Assembly: GCA_016779225.1 (NCBI GenBank)
Contig: JADHNZ010000030.1
Location: forward strand, 1-40,468
Source of the DNA: Planctomycetota bacterium
GTDB lineage: Bacteria > Planctomycetota > UBA1135 > GCA-002686595
Direction: 5' to 3'
DNA length: 40,468 nucleotides
Position numbers and translations under genes: made by a program. Within the stretch, counting starts at the first letter, position 1, and the number at the start of each line of letters is the position of its first letter. The notes under the pieces are model-generated. The model was not told where the DNA came from. It saw nothing but the letters and a program-made list of their open reading frames with translations, and did not search any database. This document shows positions 1 to 8,110 of this stretch, in pieces.

Positions 1-7
1 TGCTCAT
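1..7 (-). CDS. sucD: Start of succinyl-CoA synthetase alpha subunit, cut by window edge
   Basis: Only ATG AGC and one further base are visible on the minus strand, directly downstream of sucC. The start is supported by a strong ribosome binding site seven bases upstream. In most bacteria sucD follows sucC and encodes the CoA-binding alpha subunit that is transiently phosphorylated on histidine. The identity here rests on gene order alone, because no protein sequence can be read. Confidence 0.55.
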
Positions 8-14
8 GGCTCGG

Positions 15-21
15 TCCTCCT

Positions 22-22
<1 letters not shown>
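15..22 (-). promoter_or_regulatory. Shine-Dalgarno site for sucD
   Basis: On the minus strand AAGGAGGA lies seven bases before the presumed sucD ATG and overlaps the last base of the sucC stop codon. This is one of the few canonical Shine-Dalgarno sequences in the window. It fits translation of an internal operon gene, whereas the first genes of transcripts here mostly lack one. Confidence 0.7.
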
Positions 23-1188
<1,166 letters not shown>

Positions 1189-1248
1189 GCTCTGGGAGGG
1201 GTCGTCGCGCGAGGCCGGAGCGCCCGGCTCCCCGCGAAAGGGCCGAAG

Positions 1249-1254
1249 ATCCTA
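1249..1254 (-). promoter_or_regulatory. -10-like TAGGAT box for sucC
   Basis: TAGGAT on the minus strand lies 60 bases upstream of the sucC ATG, giving a leader of roughly 54 bases. The same hexamer occurs in the opposite orientation at 1309-1314 for the divergent dcd-type gene. No TTGACA-like -35 is visible at the usual distance. Confidence 0.45.
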
Positions 1255-1308
1255 CCCGCGCACCCCCGCCCAGGCGAGGACCCGGGGGCCCGGAGGCCCT
1301 CCTCCCGC

Positions 1309-1314
1309 TAGGAT
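1309..1314 (+). promoter_or_regulatory. -10-like TAGGAT box six bases before the dcd-type GTG start
   Basis: TAGGAT ends six bases before the GTG at 1321, so a transcript from this box would begin at or next to the start codon (leaderless). There is no Shine-Dalgarno sequence between box and start. The spacing matches that before genes at 8111, 10089 and 33722. Confidence 0.5.
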
Positions 1315-1320
1315 CCGCCC

Positions 1321-2457
1321 GTGAACGGACCCGAAGGCATCCTCGTCGACCACGAGCTCGAGCCCCACCTCGAGGCGTGGTTCCCCGCGGCCCCCGGCGC
1401 CGAGGGCCTGCCCCACGCGCAGGTCCAGCCCGCCAGCCTCGACCTCCGCCTCGGTCCCGTGGCCCACCGCGTCCTGGCCGGCTTCCTCCCGGGCAGCGGA
1501 CCCGTGCGCCAGCAGGTCGAGGAGCTCACCAGCGAGGTCCTCGATCTCACCGGCGAGGGCGCGATCCTCGAGCGCGGCTGCGTGTACCTGGTCCCCCTGG
1601 CCCGGGGCCTGCGGCTCCCCGCGGGGGTCCGTGCCCGCTTCAACCCGCGCTCCTCCAGCGGCCGCCTGGACCTCTTCACGCGAGTCCTGGTCGGCGGGCA
1701 CCCCCGCTTCGACGAGGCCCCCGCGGGCTGGGAGGGTGACCTGTTCCTCGAGGTGTGCCCCCTCTCCTTCCCGGTCCGCCTCCGGGCCGGCGACCGCCTG
1801 TGCCAGGTGCGGCTCAGCCGCGGACGCGCCGAGCTCTCCCCGGAGGAGCTGCGGGAGCGCGCGGCCGCCCAGCCCCTGTGCTTCCTCGGCGAGCGGCCCC
1901 TGGGCCCTGACGAGCTGCGCTTCGACGCCGAGGGCGGGCTCGAGCTGACCGTTGGCTTCGAGGGCCGCGAGCCCGCGGGCTGGCGCGCCGCCCCCTTCGC
2001 CCCTCCGGTGACCTTCGGCGCCGAGGGCGCGCATGACCCGCGCACCTGGTTCGAGCCGGTGCAGGCTCCCGGTGGACGCTGCCTCCTGCCCCCCGGCAGC
2101 TTCCACATCTTCGCAAGCCGCGAGCGCCTGCGGGTGCCTCCCGACCTCGCTGCCGAGATGCTGCCGGTGGACACTGGCCTGGGCGAGCTGCGCAACAACT
2201 ACGCGGGCTTCTTCGACAGCGGCTTCGGCTGGGAGGAGGACGCAAGCGGCCAGCCAGTGGGCACGGGCACCCCTGCCGTGCTGGAGGTTCGCGCCCACGA
2301 TGTCCCGTTCATGGTGGACGACGGCCAGGTGTTCTTCCGCCTGAAGTACCTGCGCACCACGGGTCGCCCGCGCGCCCTCTACGGCGCCGGCCGCGAGGCC
2401 TCGAGCTACCGCGGCCAGGACCTGACCCTGGCCCGCGCGTTCCGGCGCGAGGCCTGA
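1321..2457 (+). CDS. dcd: 2'-deoxycytidine 5'-triphosphate deaminase, long (DCD N-terminal) type
   Basis: The 378-residue protein belongs to the long dCTP deaminase group, about twice the length of E. coli Dcd and built of two dUTPase-fold halves. It converts dCTP to dUTP for dTTP synthesis. The first half carries the FNPRSSSGRLDLFTRVL block (residues about 107-123), corresponding to the PRSS nucleotide-binding motif. A second dUTPase-like block around residues 280-310 includes LPVDTGLGELRNNYAGFFDSGFGW. The start is GTG at 1321, chosen because the conserved N-terminal segment follows at once and a TAGGAT box sits six bases upstream. It is divergent from sucC and convergent with the secreted-protein gene. 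Long Dcd proteins are best known from alphaproteobacteria. Whether this one also removes pyrophosphate cannot be told from the sequence. Confidence 0.85.
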   Translation: MNGPEGILVDHELEPHLEAWFPAAPGAEGLPHAQVQPASLDLRLGPVAHRVLAGFLPGSGPVRQQVEELTSEVLDLTGEGAILERGCVYLVPLARGLRLPAGVRARFNPRSSSGRLDLFTRVLVGGHPRFDEAPAGWEGDLFLEVCPLSFPVRLRAGDRLCQVRLSRGRAELSPEELRERAAAQPLCFLGERPLGPDELRFDAEGGLELTVGFEGREPAGWRAAPFAPPVTFGAEGAHDPRTWFEPVQAPGGRCLLPPGSFHIFASRERLRVPPDLAAEMLPVDTGLGELRNNYAGFFDSGFGWEEDASGQPVGTGTPAVLEVRAHDVPFMVDDGQVFFRLKYLRTTGRPRALYGAGREASSYRGQDLTLARAFRREA

Positions 2458-2539
2458 CCGCCCGCGCGAGGGGCTTGCCCTGGGAGCCCCCCGGCGCGAG
2501 GGCCGCTGCAGCGGGGCGAACCCACCCGGGCTCCAACGA

Positions 2540-2575
2540 GCGAGGCGCCCCCCCGCAAGCGGGAGGGCGCCTCGC
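2540..2575. terminator. 17-bp hairpin between convergent genes
   Basis: Arms 2540-2556 and 2559-2575 pair over 17 positions with a single C/A mismatch around an AA centre. It lies between the ends of the plus-strand dcd-type gene (2457) and the minus-strand secreted-protein gene (2620), so it could end both transcripts. There is no T-run. It closely resembles the hairpin at 29782-29809: same outer GCGCCC/GGGCGC arms, same C/A mismatch and same GCAAGC centre. Confidence 0.6.
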
Positions 2576-2619
2576 ACCGGGGCCTCGGGGAGCTGCGCCC
2601 CCGGCCCCTCAGCTAGCGA

Positions 2620-4608
2620 TCACTGGAACAGGATCGAGAGGCCGTTGGTGAAGTTCGACACCTGGCCCTGGTCGCGGTACCAGGTGGAGAAGTGCCAGGT
2701 CTCGCCGGGGTTCACATTCTGGACGCCGACCACGGGCCAGTTGGCCGACAGGTCGATGCCCAGGCCGAAGGTCCCGTTCGGGCCCGAGTTCTGGATCTGG
2801 CCGGGCGCGCTGAAGCGGCCGATCTGCCCGCTGAGGCAGAGGACGCCGGCCGAGACGGTGGCCGAGCCCTGGTTGGCGCTGACGATGAACATGCCGAACT
2901 GGGAGGCCGGCAGGGAGGACGCCGTCAGGGTCAGGCTGTTGGCCGCGACCGAGGCCGAGCCAGAGGCGCTGATGACGCCGGTGGCACCGGTGCTGTTGGT
3001 GCTCGCCGCGCAGTAGCTGGTCCCGATGCCGGTGCCGCCGCCGTTGGGGTCGGGGGTCCAGGCATCGCCGGACGCGTAGAGAACCGCGCCGGGCTTGAAC
3101 AGGTCCAGGATGGCCTGGCCGTCGTTGACCGGGGCCACATCACAGTCGAAGCGGAAGTTGTAGAGCGTGCCCCAGCGGATCGCGTTCGCGTTCGGGTTCT
3201 GCGAGTAGGTCTCGGTGCTCCAGGTCACGAGGCCGCCGCCCACGGTCGCGGTCCAGTCCGCGGTCGAGTACGGCTCACCCGAGTGGTAGTCCACATCGTG
3301 GAACCCGATGTTGGTCACGCTCGCGCCCGAGGGGACCGGGATCATGAACTGGCCGCAGGCCCGGTCCGAGTAGAGGTTGTGCACCGCGTACTCGTAGTGC
3401 CAGGTGCCGTCACCGTTGTCGGTGGCGTTGGAGGCCACGATGAAGAGGCCGTCGCCAGGCACCATGACATCGCTGGTGATGACAGTGGGGTCGTGGGTCG
3501 CCCAGGCACGAATGGCGGGTTCCTCACGGACGGTGGCCGCCGCCCAGGACATGTTCCAGCCGCTGCTGAGGTTGCCGCTGCCGATCGAGATGCGACGGTA
3601 GGAGGCGTTGTTGGCCTGGTTCCCGGCGGCCGAGTCGTCAGGGGCGATGTAGTGCCCCTCGCCGTAGAAGGTCGCGTTGGGGTGGGTGGCCGGGTTGACC
3701 TCGGAGTTGGCGACCTGGATGCGCTTGTAGACCGAGTTCCCGCTCTGGCCCTGGGCCGTGTACGGGTAGTTGAACGCGCCGGTCGAGGGGTTCACCTCGA
3801 AGCGGGGCCCCAGGCCGGACTGGCTGCCGTTCAGGCTCGAGCCGTAGGGGTCCGAGCAGCCGATGCCAAGGCGGGAGCCGGTTCCCGAGCTCTGGCAGGT
3901 GCAGCACAGCCCCTGCTGGAGAGCGGTGAAGCCGTGCTTCAGCCAGGACAGCCCCATCTGCTCGAAGCGGCCGTTCTCGTAGCGGTAGATGTTCTGGCCG
4001 ATGACCGGGTGCTGGTTGTTGTTGGAGATCCACAGCAGCTCTGCGTCCCCCACATTGCACGAGGTCGTTCCGATGGAGTACGCACTCACGCCGTTCGTGG
4101 CGGAGTACTTGGTGATGCCGTTCAGGTCACCGACGATCACATCGGCGCCGGTCGCAGGGTTGGTGCAGCCGCCGCTGCCGCCGGAGCCCCCGGCAGAGAT
4201 GTCGAGGTCTCCCGAGCCGGAGGAGTTCCCGTTCCAGGAGCCCACCTGAACCAGGTAGGTCGAGCCGGCCACGGCGCTGATGCTGACCGACGACTGGAAG
4301 TTGCAGGAGTCGTCGTTGCAGCTGATGGCGCCACCCGTCGGGCAGCCGCCGCCGTCGTAGACCGCGAGCACGGTGTCGAAGCTCGCGCCGCAGGTGCTGA
4401 GGGTCACATTCGCGGTGGCCTGTGCGGTCCACGCCCAGAACACGTCGCGCCCCATGCCGCCGCAGGGCGACCAGGCGCTGTCCGTGGCGCTGGAGGTGTT
4501 GAACGCGTAGGTGCCGTAGCCGGAGATGGCCGTCGCGTTGGAGCAGTCGTCTGACTGGGCGGAGGCCGCGCCAGCAAGGATCAGAGCAAGGGGAAGGAGT
4601 CGTTGCAT
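2620..4608 (-). CDS. Secreted multi-domain protein of planctomycete type, function unknown
   Basis: The 662-residue product starts with a clear signal peptide (MQRLLPLALILAGAASAQ, cleavage after about residue 18). The ATG at 4608 is preferred over the longer frame because it places the signal peptide at the N-terminus. Residues about 20-135 form a Cys-containing beta-sandwich of pre-peptidase C-terminal-like character (DDCSNATAI..., VFWAWTA, FDTVLAVYDGG). A Ser/Gly linker follows, then a large Asn/Ser/Gly-rich domain, and a C-terminal domain with PGETWHFSTWYRDQ and FTNGLSILFQ as the last residues. From memory, tails of this kind recur in exported planctomycete proteins. Cysteines are plentiful, suggesting disulphides outside the cytoplasm. 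No catalytic motif was recognised. Possible roles are surface layer, adhesion or carbohydrate binding, but nothing in the sequence decides this. Confidence 0.8.
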   Translation of the reverse strand: MQRLLPLALILAGAASAQSDDCSNATAISGYGTYAFNTSSATDSAWSPCGGMGRDVFWAWTAQATANVTLSTCGASFDTVLAVYDGGGCPTGGAISCNDDSCNFQSSVSISAVAGSTYLVQVGSWNGNSSGSGDLDISAGGSGGSGGCTNPATGADVIVGDLNGITKYSATNGVSAYSIGTTSCNVGDAELLWISNNNQHPVIGQNIYRYENGRFEQMGLSWLKHGFTALQQGLCCTCQSSGTGSRLGIGCSDPYGSSLNGSQSGLGPRFEVNPSTGAFNYPYTAQGQSGNSVYKRIQVANSEVNPATHPNATFYGEGHYIAPDDSAAGNQANNASYRRISIGSGNLSSGWNMSWAAATVREEPAIRAWATHDPTVITSDVMVPGDGLFIVASNATDNGDGTWHYEYAVHNLYSDRACGQFMIPVPSGASVTNIGFHDVDYHSGEPYSTADWTATVGGGLVTWSTETYSQNPNANAIRWGTLYNFRFDCDVAPVNDGQAILDLFKPGAVLYASGDAWTPDPNGGGTGIGTSYCAASTNSTGATGVISASGSASVAANSLTLTASSLPASQFGMFIVSANQGSATVSAGVLCLSGQIGRFSAPGQIQNSGPNGTFGLGIDLSANWPVVGVQNVNPGETWHFSTWYRDQGQVSNFTNGLSILFQ

Positions 4609-4987
4609 GAGGAGACGGGAGTCGGAGGGGCCCTGGCACGAGGCCGCAGGGCGCCTGAGAGGACGCAGGCTGCGTCCCAGAGGTTCCAACTTTAGAGTCT
4701 CCCCCATCCGCTCGCCTCTGCCCACCCCTGGCGAGGATCTTCACTGGGTGCGAGGAGGCCGGACACGATCTGGTCGGGTGCGGCGACCTGCCGCGACCCT
4801 TCAGTCAGGGGCCCTGAATCGGCCGCCGGGCCCTGGAGAGCGCTTGTCCCGCAACGAGGCACCGGCCCGAGCCGAGAGGGGCCCCCGCCGCGCGCTCCGC
4901 GAATCTCCGCTCTCGCGCTGGAGCGCTGCGGCCGGCTAGCCGCACGGCCGGCCCATGGCGCGCGGCCCCAGGACCAGCCTACTCAGC

Positions 4988-5032
4988 GGCCCCGAGGCCT
5001 CCGCCCCCTCTCGGGGCGGCCACCTCGGGGCC
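4988..5032. repeat. Nested double hairpin
   Basis: An outer 10-bp inverted repeat (4988-4997, GGCCCCGAGG, with 5023-5032) encloses an inner 7-bp inverted repeat (5001-5007, CCGCCCC, with 5013-5019). Both are perfect. The structure lies downstream of the bL34-like gene on its strand and may be part of a transcription end point. No T-run follows. Confidence 0.5.
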
Positions 5033-5092
5033 GGCGGAGGCGCTCCTCGAGCCTCCGGGGGAGAGCACGGAGTCGCACTCCCTCAGGATGAC

Positions 5093-5111
5093 GGCCCTCC
5101 GGGGGAGGGCC
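5093..5111 (-). terminator. Hairpin just after the bL34-like gene
   Basis: GGCCCTCC (5093-5100) and GGAGGGCC (5104-5111) form a perfect 8-bp stem with a 3-base loop, six bases beyond the stop codon of the bL34-like gene on the minus strand. There is no T-run, so termination strength is uncertain. Confidence 0.5.
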
Positions 5112-5116
5112 TGCAA

Positions 5117-5242
5117 TCAGAAGGCGCCGTGACGGGCGCGCTGACGCCGGTTGACCTTGCGGCCGCCCGCGGACTTCTGGCGGGTCCGGAAGCCGGTCTT
5201 CTTGGCGTGCTTCTTGTTGCTGCTGCGGATCTTGATCTTCAT
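5117..5242 (-). CDS. rpmH: Large-subunit ribosomal protein bL34-like, 41 residues
   Basis: This short gene encodes a 41-residue, strongly basic protein. The segment KKTGFRTRQKSAGGRKV followed by NRRQRARHG matches the bL34 core (HGFRxRMxTxxGRKVLxRRRAKGR). bL34 sits in the 23S rRNA core of the 50S subunit. The N-terminus (MKIKIRSSN) differs from the usual MKRTFQPS/MKRTYQPS start. The gene stands alone, without rnpA, yidC or dnaA, between fumC and a secreted-protein gene. No Shine-Dalgarno sequence precedes the ATG. A hairpin follows the stop. Length is slightly below the usual 44-47. Confidence 0.75.
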   Translation of the reverse strand: MKIKIRSSNKKHAKKTGFRTRQKSAGGRKVNRRQRARHGAF

Positions 5243-5572
5243 CGGAGGCCGGGGATCGGGCCGGCAGGCCGGCGGTTGGGCCCTCCCCCGAGGGAGAGCG
5301 GCCGAAGAGAGTAGCGGGACGAGGGGGGGCCGTCCAGTCCCGGGAGGGGCCCCGCAGCCCCCCCTGAGGGGCCCACCGAGGGATCCTCCCCCCCAAGAGC
5401 CCCGGCTCGGGCTCCGGAACAGGCCCCGAGGACCGGCGGAGTCTCCGGGCGGCCTCTAGCTCGCTCGAGGACCGACGGAGTCTTCGGGCGGCCTCTAGCT
5501 CGCTCGAGGACCGACTGAGTCTTCGGGCGGCCTCTAGCTCGCTCGAGGACCGACTGAGTCTTCGGGCGGCCT
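5243..5572. other. Intergenic region between fumC and bL34-like gene
   Basis: The 330 bases hold most of a 39-bp tandem array next to fumC (5431-5586, listed separately) and about 190 bases of GC-rich sequence before the bL34-like start. No further gene, promoter hexamer or clear leader structure could be supported. Confidence 0.6.
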
Positions 5573-5586
5573 CTAGCTCGCTCGAG
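5431..5586. repeat. Four tandem 39-bp units at the 3' end of fumC
   Basis: Units start at 5431, 5470, 5509 and 5548. The two next to fumC are identical. The next differs by one base and the outermost by a few, a gradient suggesting recent amplification from the fumC side. The last unit contains the fumC stop codon (5573-5575). Because 39 is a multiple of three, each unit repeats an in-frame TAG on the minus strand. Each unit can fold as CGGCCTC paired with GAGGaCCG (one bulged A) around a 10-base loop. There are no unique spacers, so this is not CRISPR. Confidence 0.9.
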
Positions 5587-6976
5587 GACCGACCATGTCC
5601 CCCGGGATCACGGCCGCGTCGAACTCGGGGCCGGTCATGAGGCCCAGGGACTCGCAGGACTCGCGGAGGGTGATGCCTTCCTGGTACGCCTTCTTGGCCA
5701 CCTTGGCGGCGTTGTCGTAGCCGATGTGGCGGTTGAGTGCGGTCACCAGCATGAGGGACTGCCGCATCAGGGTCTCCACCCGCTCCCGGTCCAGCTCGAG
5801 GCCATCGATGCAGTTGGTCCGGAAGGAGTCGCAGGCGTCGCTCAGGATCCGGATCGACTCCAGGCAGTTGTGGACCATCACGGGCTTGAAGACATTCAGC
5901 TCGAAGTTCCCCTGGCTGCCTGCCATCCCGACGGTGGCGTCGTTGCCCATGACCTGCACGCAGACCATGGTCATGGCCTCGCACTGGGTGGGGTTGACCT
6001 TGCCCGGCATGATCGAGGAGCCCGGCTCGTTCTCAGGCAGCTTCAGCTCCCCTAGGCCGCAGCGCGGGCCCGAGCCGAGCCAGCGCACATCGTTTGCGAT
6101 CTTCATCAGCGCGACGGCGCAGGTCTTGAGCGCGCCGTGGGCGAAGACGAGGGCGTCGTGTCCGGCCAGGGCCGAGAACTTGTTCGGAGCAGTGACGAAG
6201 GGCAGGCCCGTCTCCGCGGCGATCTTCTCCGCCACGAGACCGGCGTAGCGCGGGGAGGTGTTGAGGCCCGTGCCCACCGCGGTGCCCCCGAGCGCGAGCT
6301 CGTAGACCGCCGGCTGCGTGGCGCGCACGGCCCGCGCGGCGTCCGCCAGCTGCTGGGCCCAGCCGCCGACCTCCTGGGCGACGGTCAGGGGCGTGGCGTC
6401 CTGGAGGTGCGTACGGCCGATCTTGACCACGCCGTCCCAGGCCTCGGCCTTCGCGCGCAGGGCGGCCTCGAGCGCGGCGAGGGCCGGCAGCAGGGTCCGC
6501 TCGAGCTCCTCCCCCACGGCCACATGCATCGCGGTCGGGAACACATCGTTGGAGGACTGTGCGCGGTTGCAGTGGTCGTTGGGGTGGATCGGCTGCTTCG
6601 AGCCCATCTCACCGCCCAGGAGCTGGATCGCGCGGTTCGAGATCACCTCGTTGGTGTTCATGTTCGACTGGGTGCCCGACCCGGTCTGCCAGACCACCAG
6701 GGGGAAGTGCTCGTCGTGCTCCCCGCGAACGACCTCGTCCGCGGCCTGCAGCAGCGCCGCGCGCTGCGACTCGTCGAGCATGTCCAGCTCCCCAAGCTCG
6801 ATGTTCGCCTGGGCGGCGCACTTCTTCACCACGCCGAGGGCGCGGATCATCGGGCGCGTGAAGCGGTGCCCCCCGATCTTGAAGTTCTTGAGGCTGCGCT
6901 GGGTCTGGGCGCCCCAGAGGCGGTCGCTCTGGACCTCGATCGGGCCGAAGGAGTCAGACTCGGTGCGGATGGTCAT
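5573..6976 (-). CDS. fumC: Fumarate hydratase, class II
   Basis: The 467-residue enzyme interconverts fumarate and malate in the TCA cycle as an oxygen-stable, iron-free homotetramer. It has the family's normal length and blocks: [17 protein letters not shown] N-terminus ([15 protein letters not shown]), [14 protein letters not shown] near residue 110, [10 protein letters not shown] near 190, and the superfamily signature [13 protein letters not shown] near 325. The C-terminus ends [10 protein letters not shown], with the last codons and the stop lying inside the first unit of a 39-bp tandem array. The ATG at 6976 was chosen from the conserved N-terminus; the open frame continues upstream only by chance. 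No Shine-Dalgarno sequence is seen. mdh lies 68 bases upstream on the same strand, so the two are probably co-transcribed. Confidence 0.97.
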   Translation of the reverse strand: MTIRTESDSFGPIEVQSDRLWGAQTQRSLKNFKIGGHRFTRPMIRALGVVKKCAAQANIELGELDMLDESQRAALLQAADEVVRGEHDEHFPLVVWQTGSGTQSNMNTNEVISNRAIQLLGGEMGSKQPIHPNDHCNRAQSSNDVFPTAMHVAVGEELERTLLPALAALEAALRAKAEAWDGVVKIGRTHLQDATPLTVAQEVGGWAQQLADAARAVRATQPAVYELALGGTAVGTGLNTSPRYAGLVAEKIAAETGLPFVTAPNKFSALAGHDALVFAHGALKTCAVALMKIANDVRWLGSGPRCGLGELKLPENEPGSSIMPGKVNPTQCEAMTMVCVQVMGNDATVGMAGSQGNFELNVFKPVMVHNCLESIRILSDACDSFRTNCIDGLELDRERVETLMRQSLMLVTALNRHIGYDNAAKVAKKAYQEGITLRESCESLGLMTGPEFDAAVIPGDMVGPRAS

Positions 6977-7044
6977 GGTGTCGAGGGAGGTGGAGGCGGT
7001 CGTAGGTGGGATGCGGCCACGGGGTGGAGGGCCGCAGCTGGGGC

Positions 7045-7995
7045 TCAGAGCAGACCGAGGTCGCGGAGGGAGTCCATGTCCCTGGAGATCTCCCCCGCCG
7101 TGCTCTGCATCTGGATGCGGGACTCGGTGGAGAGCGGGACCTCCACGATGCGCTCGACGCCCTGGCGGCCGAGGATCGCCGGGACGCCCATGTAGATGCC
7201 CTCGAACCCGTACTCGCCGTTCAGCAGGCACGCGCTGGGCAGGAGCCGGCGCCCGTCGTTCAAGATCGACTCTGCCATCGCCACGGAGGCGGACGCCGGC
7301 GCGTACCAGGCAGAGCCGGTCTTGAGCAGCTTCACAATCTCGGCGCCGCCCTTGCGGGTCCGATCGACCATCGCGTCCATCGCGTCGGCAGGCACGAGAT
7401 CCTGGGCAGACACGCCATTGACCGTGCAGTAGCGCGGCATGGGCACCATGGAGTCCCCGTGGGCGCCCAGCACCATCGCGTCCACATCCTGAACCGCTGC
7501 GCCGGTGGCCTCGGAGAGGAACCAGGAGAAGCGGGCGCTGTCCAGGACGCCCGCCATGCCGATCACGCGCTGCGCGGGAAACCCGAGCTTGGCGCGCATG
7601 AGGCCGACCATGGAGTCGAGCGGGTTGGTCACCACGATCACGATGGCGTCCGGGCTCCCGCGGCGGATCGACTCTGCGACCTCGCACACGATGCGCCCGT
7701 TGACCTCGAGCAGGTCAGAGCGGCTCATGCCGGGCTTGCGAGGCCGACCGGCCGTCACGATGAACAGGTCGGAGTCGTAGGTCGCCTCGGGCTCGGAGGA
7801 ACCCACCACCCGGGCCTGGAACCCCTCGATGGCCGCGCTCTGGTTCATGTCGAGAGCAATGCCCTCGGCTCGCCCCTCGAGCACGTCCGTCAGCACGATC
7901 TCACTCGCCAGGTTCTTGAGGGCGGCGAGGTGGGCGCAGGTGGAGCCGACATAGCCGGCGCCGACGACGGTGACCTTGGCGGTGGCGGGCTGCAT
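7045..7995 (-). CDS. mdh: Malate dehydrogenase, LDH-like type
   Basis: The 316-residue NAD-dependent enzyme oxidises malate to oxaloacetate. It has the Rossmann glycine motif GAGYVGST (residues about 11-18), the substrate loop [12 protein letters not shown] with the Arg residues typical of malate rather than lactate specificity, VTNPLDSM, and the catalytic [10 protein letters not shown] around the active-site His. Length is normal for the tetrameric LDH-like MDH group. It is followed by fumC on the same strand, so consecutive TCA reactions are encoded together. A TATCCT box lies nine bases before the ATG, giving at most a very short leader. The first gene of the divergent pair is the hybrid kinase at 8111. 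Confidence 0.95.
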   Translation of the reverse strand: MQPATAKVTVVGAGYVGSTCAHLAALKNLASEIVLTDVLEGRAEGIALDMNQSAAIEGFQARVVGSSEPEATYDSDLFIVTAGRPRKPGMSRSDLLEVNGRIVCEVAESIRRGSPDAIVIVVTNPLDSMVGLMRAKLGFPAQRVIGMAGVLDSARFSWFLSEATGAAVQDVDAMVLGAHGDSMVPMPRYCTVNGVSAQDLVPADAMDAMVDRTRKGGAEIVKLLKTGSAWYAPASASVAMAESILNDGRRLLPSACLLNGEYGFEGIYMGVPAILGRQGVERIVEVPLSTESRIQMQSTAGEISRDMDSLRDLGLL

Positions 7996-8004
7996 GGGCG
8001 CAAG

Positions 8005-8010
8005 AGGATA
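8005..8010 (-). promoter_or_regulatory. -10-like TATCCT box for mdh
   Basis: TATCCT on the minus strand ends nine bases before the mdh ATG, predicting a leader of only a few bases. No -35 match is visible. The 115-base gap also carries the divergent TAGGAT box of the kinase gene at 8099. Confidence 0.45.
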
Positions 8011-8098
8011 GGCTTAGCCTCGGGTCCCTTGGTCCGCCGAATCCCGGATCTGGGAGGCTCCCCACGCCCCGCGGGCCCCTCCCATCCATGCCTCGGCC

Positions 8099-8104
8099 TA
8101 GGAT
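8099..8104 (+). promoter_or_regulatory. -10-like TAGGAT box six bases before the kinase start
   Basis: TAGGAT, then GCGTGC, then ATG at 8111. Box and spacing are the same as for the dcd-type gene at 1321. There is no Shine-Dalgarno sequence, so a leaderless transcript is predicted. Confidence 0.5.
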
Positions 8105-8110
8105 GCGTGC

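Larger units (their letters stand above)
4609..5116. other. Intergenic region with nested hairpins
   Basis: About 500 bases separate the secreted-protein gene from the bL34-like gene, both on the minus strand. I see no credible reading frame. The part nearest 4609 must hold the promoter and leader of the secreted-protein gene, but no convincing -10/-35 pair or Shine-Dalgarno sequence stands out. The distal part holds two hairpins, listed separately. Confidence 0.6.

Noticed and set aside
1252..2577. Long minus-strand frame opposite the dCTP deaminase gene
   Set aside because: Its translation is low-complexity Ala/Gly/Arg/Glu without any family, while the plus strand has a clear conserved enzyme. 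High GC makes such shadow frames common here.
4634..4650. TGGCACG as a sigma-54 promoter
   Set aside because: The downstream GC element is off by one base and the orientation points away from the secreted-protein gene. No flanking plus-strand gene would use it.
5431..5586. Possible CRISPR array
   Set aside because: The repeats are directly adjacent with no unique spacers, only four units exist, and no cas gene is nearby. It is a plain tandem repeat.
4983..5984. Minus-strand open frame running through the 39-bp repeats ([11 protein letters not shown] units)
   Set aside because: It overlaps fumC out of frame and the bL34-like gene. The apparent peptide repeat is simply the DNA repeat read in a second frame.
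6977..7687. Upstream in-frame extension of fumC into mdh
   Set aside because: The extension is a shadow of mdh in another frame. FumC homology starts exactly at the ATG at 6976.
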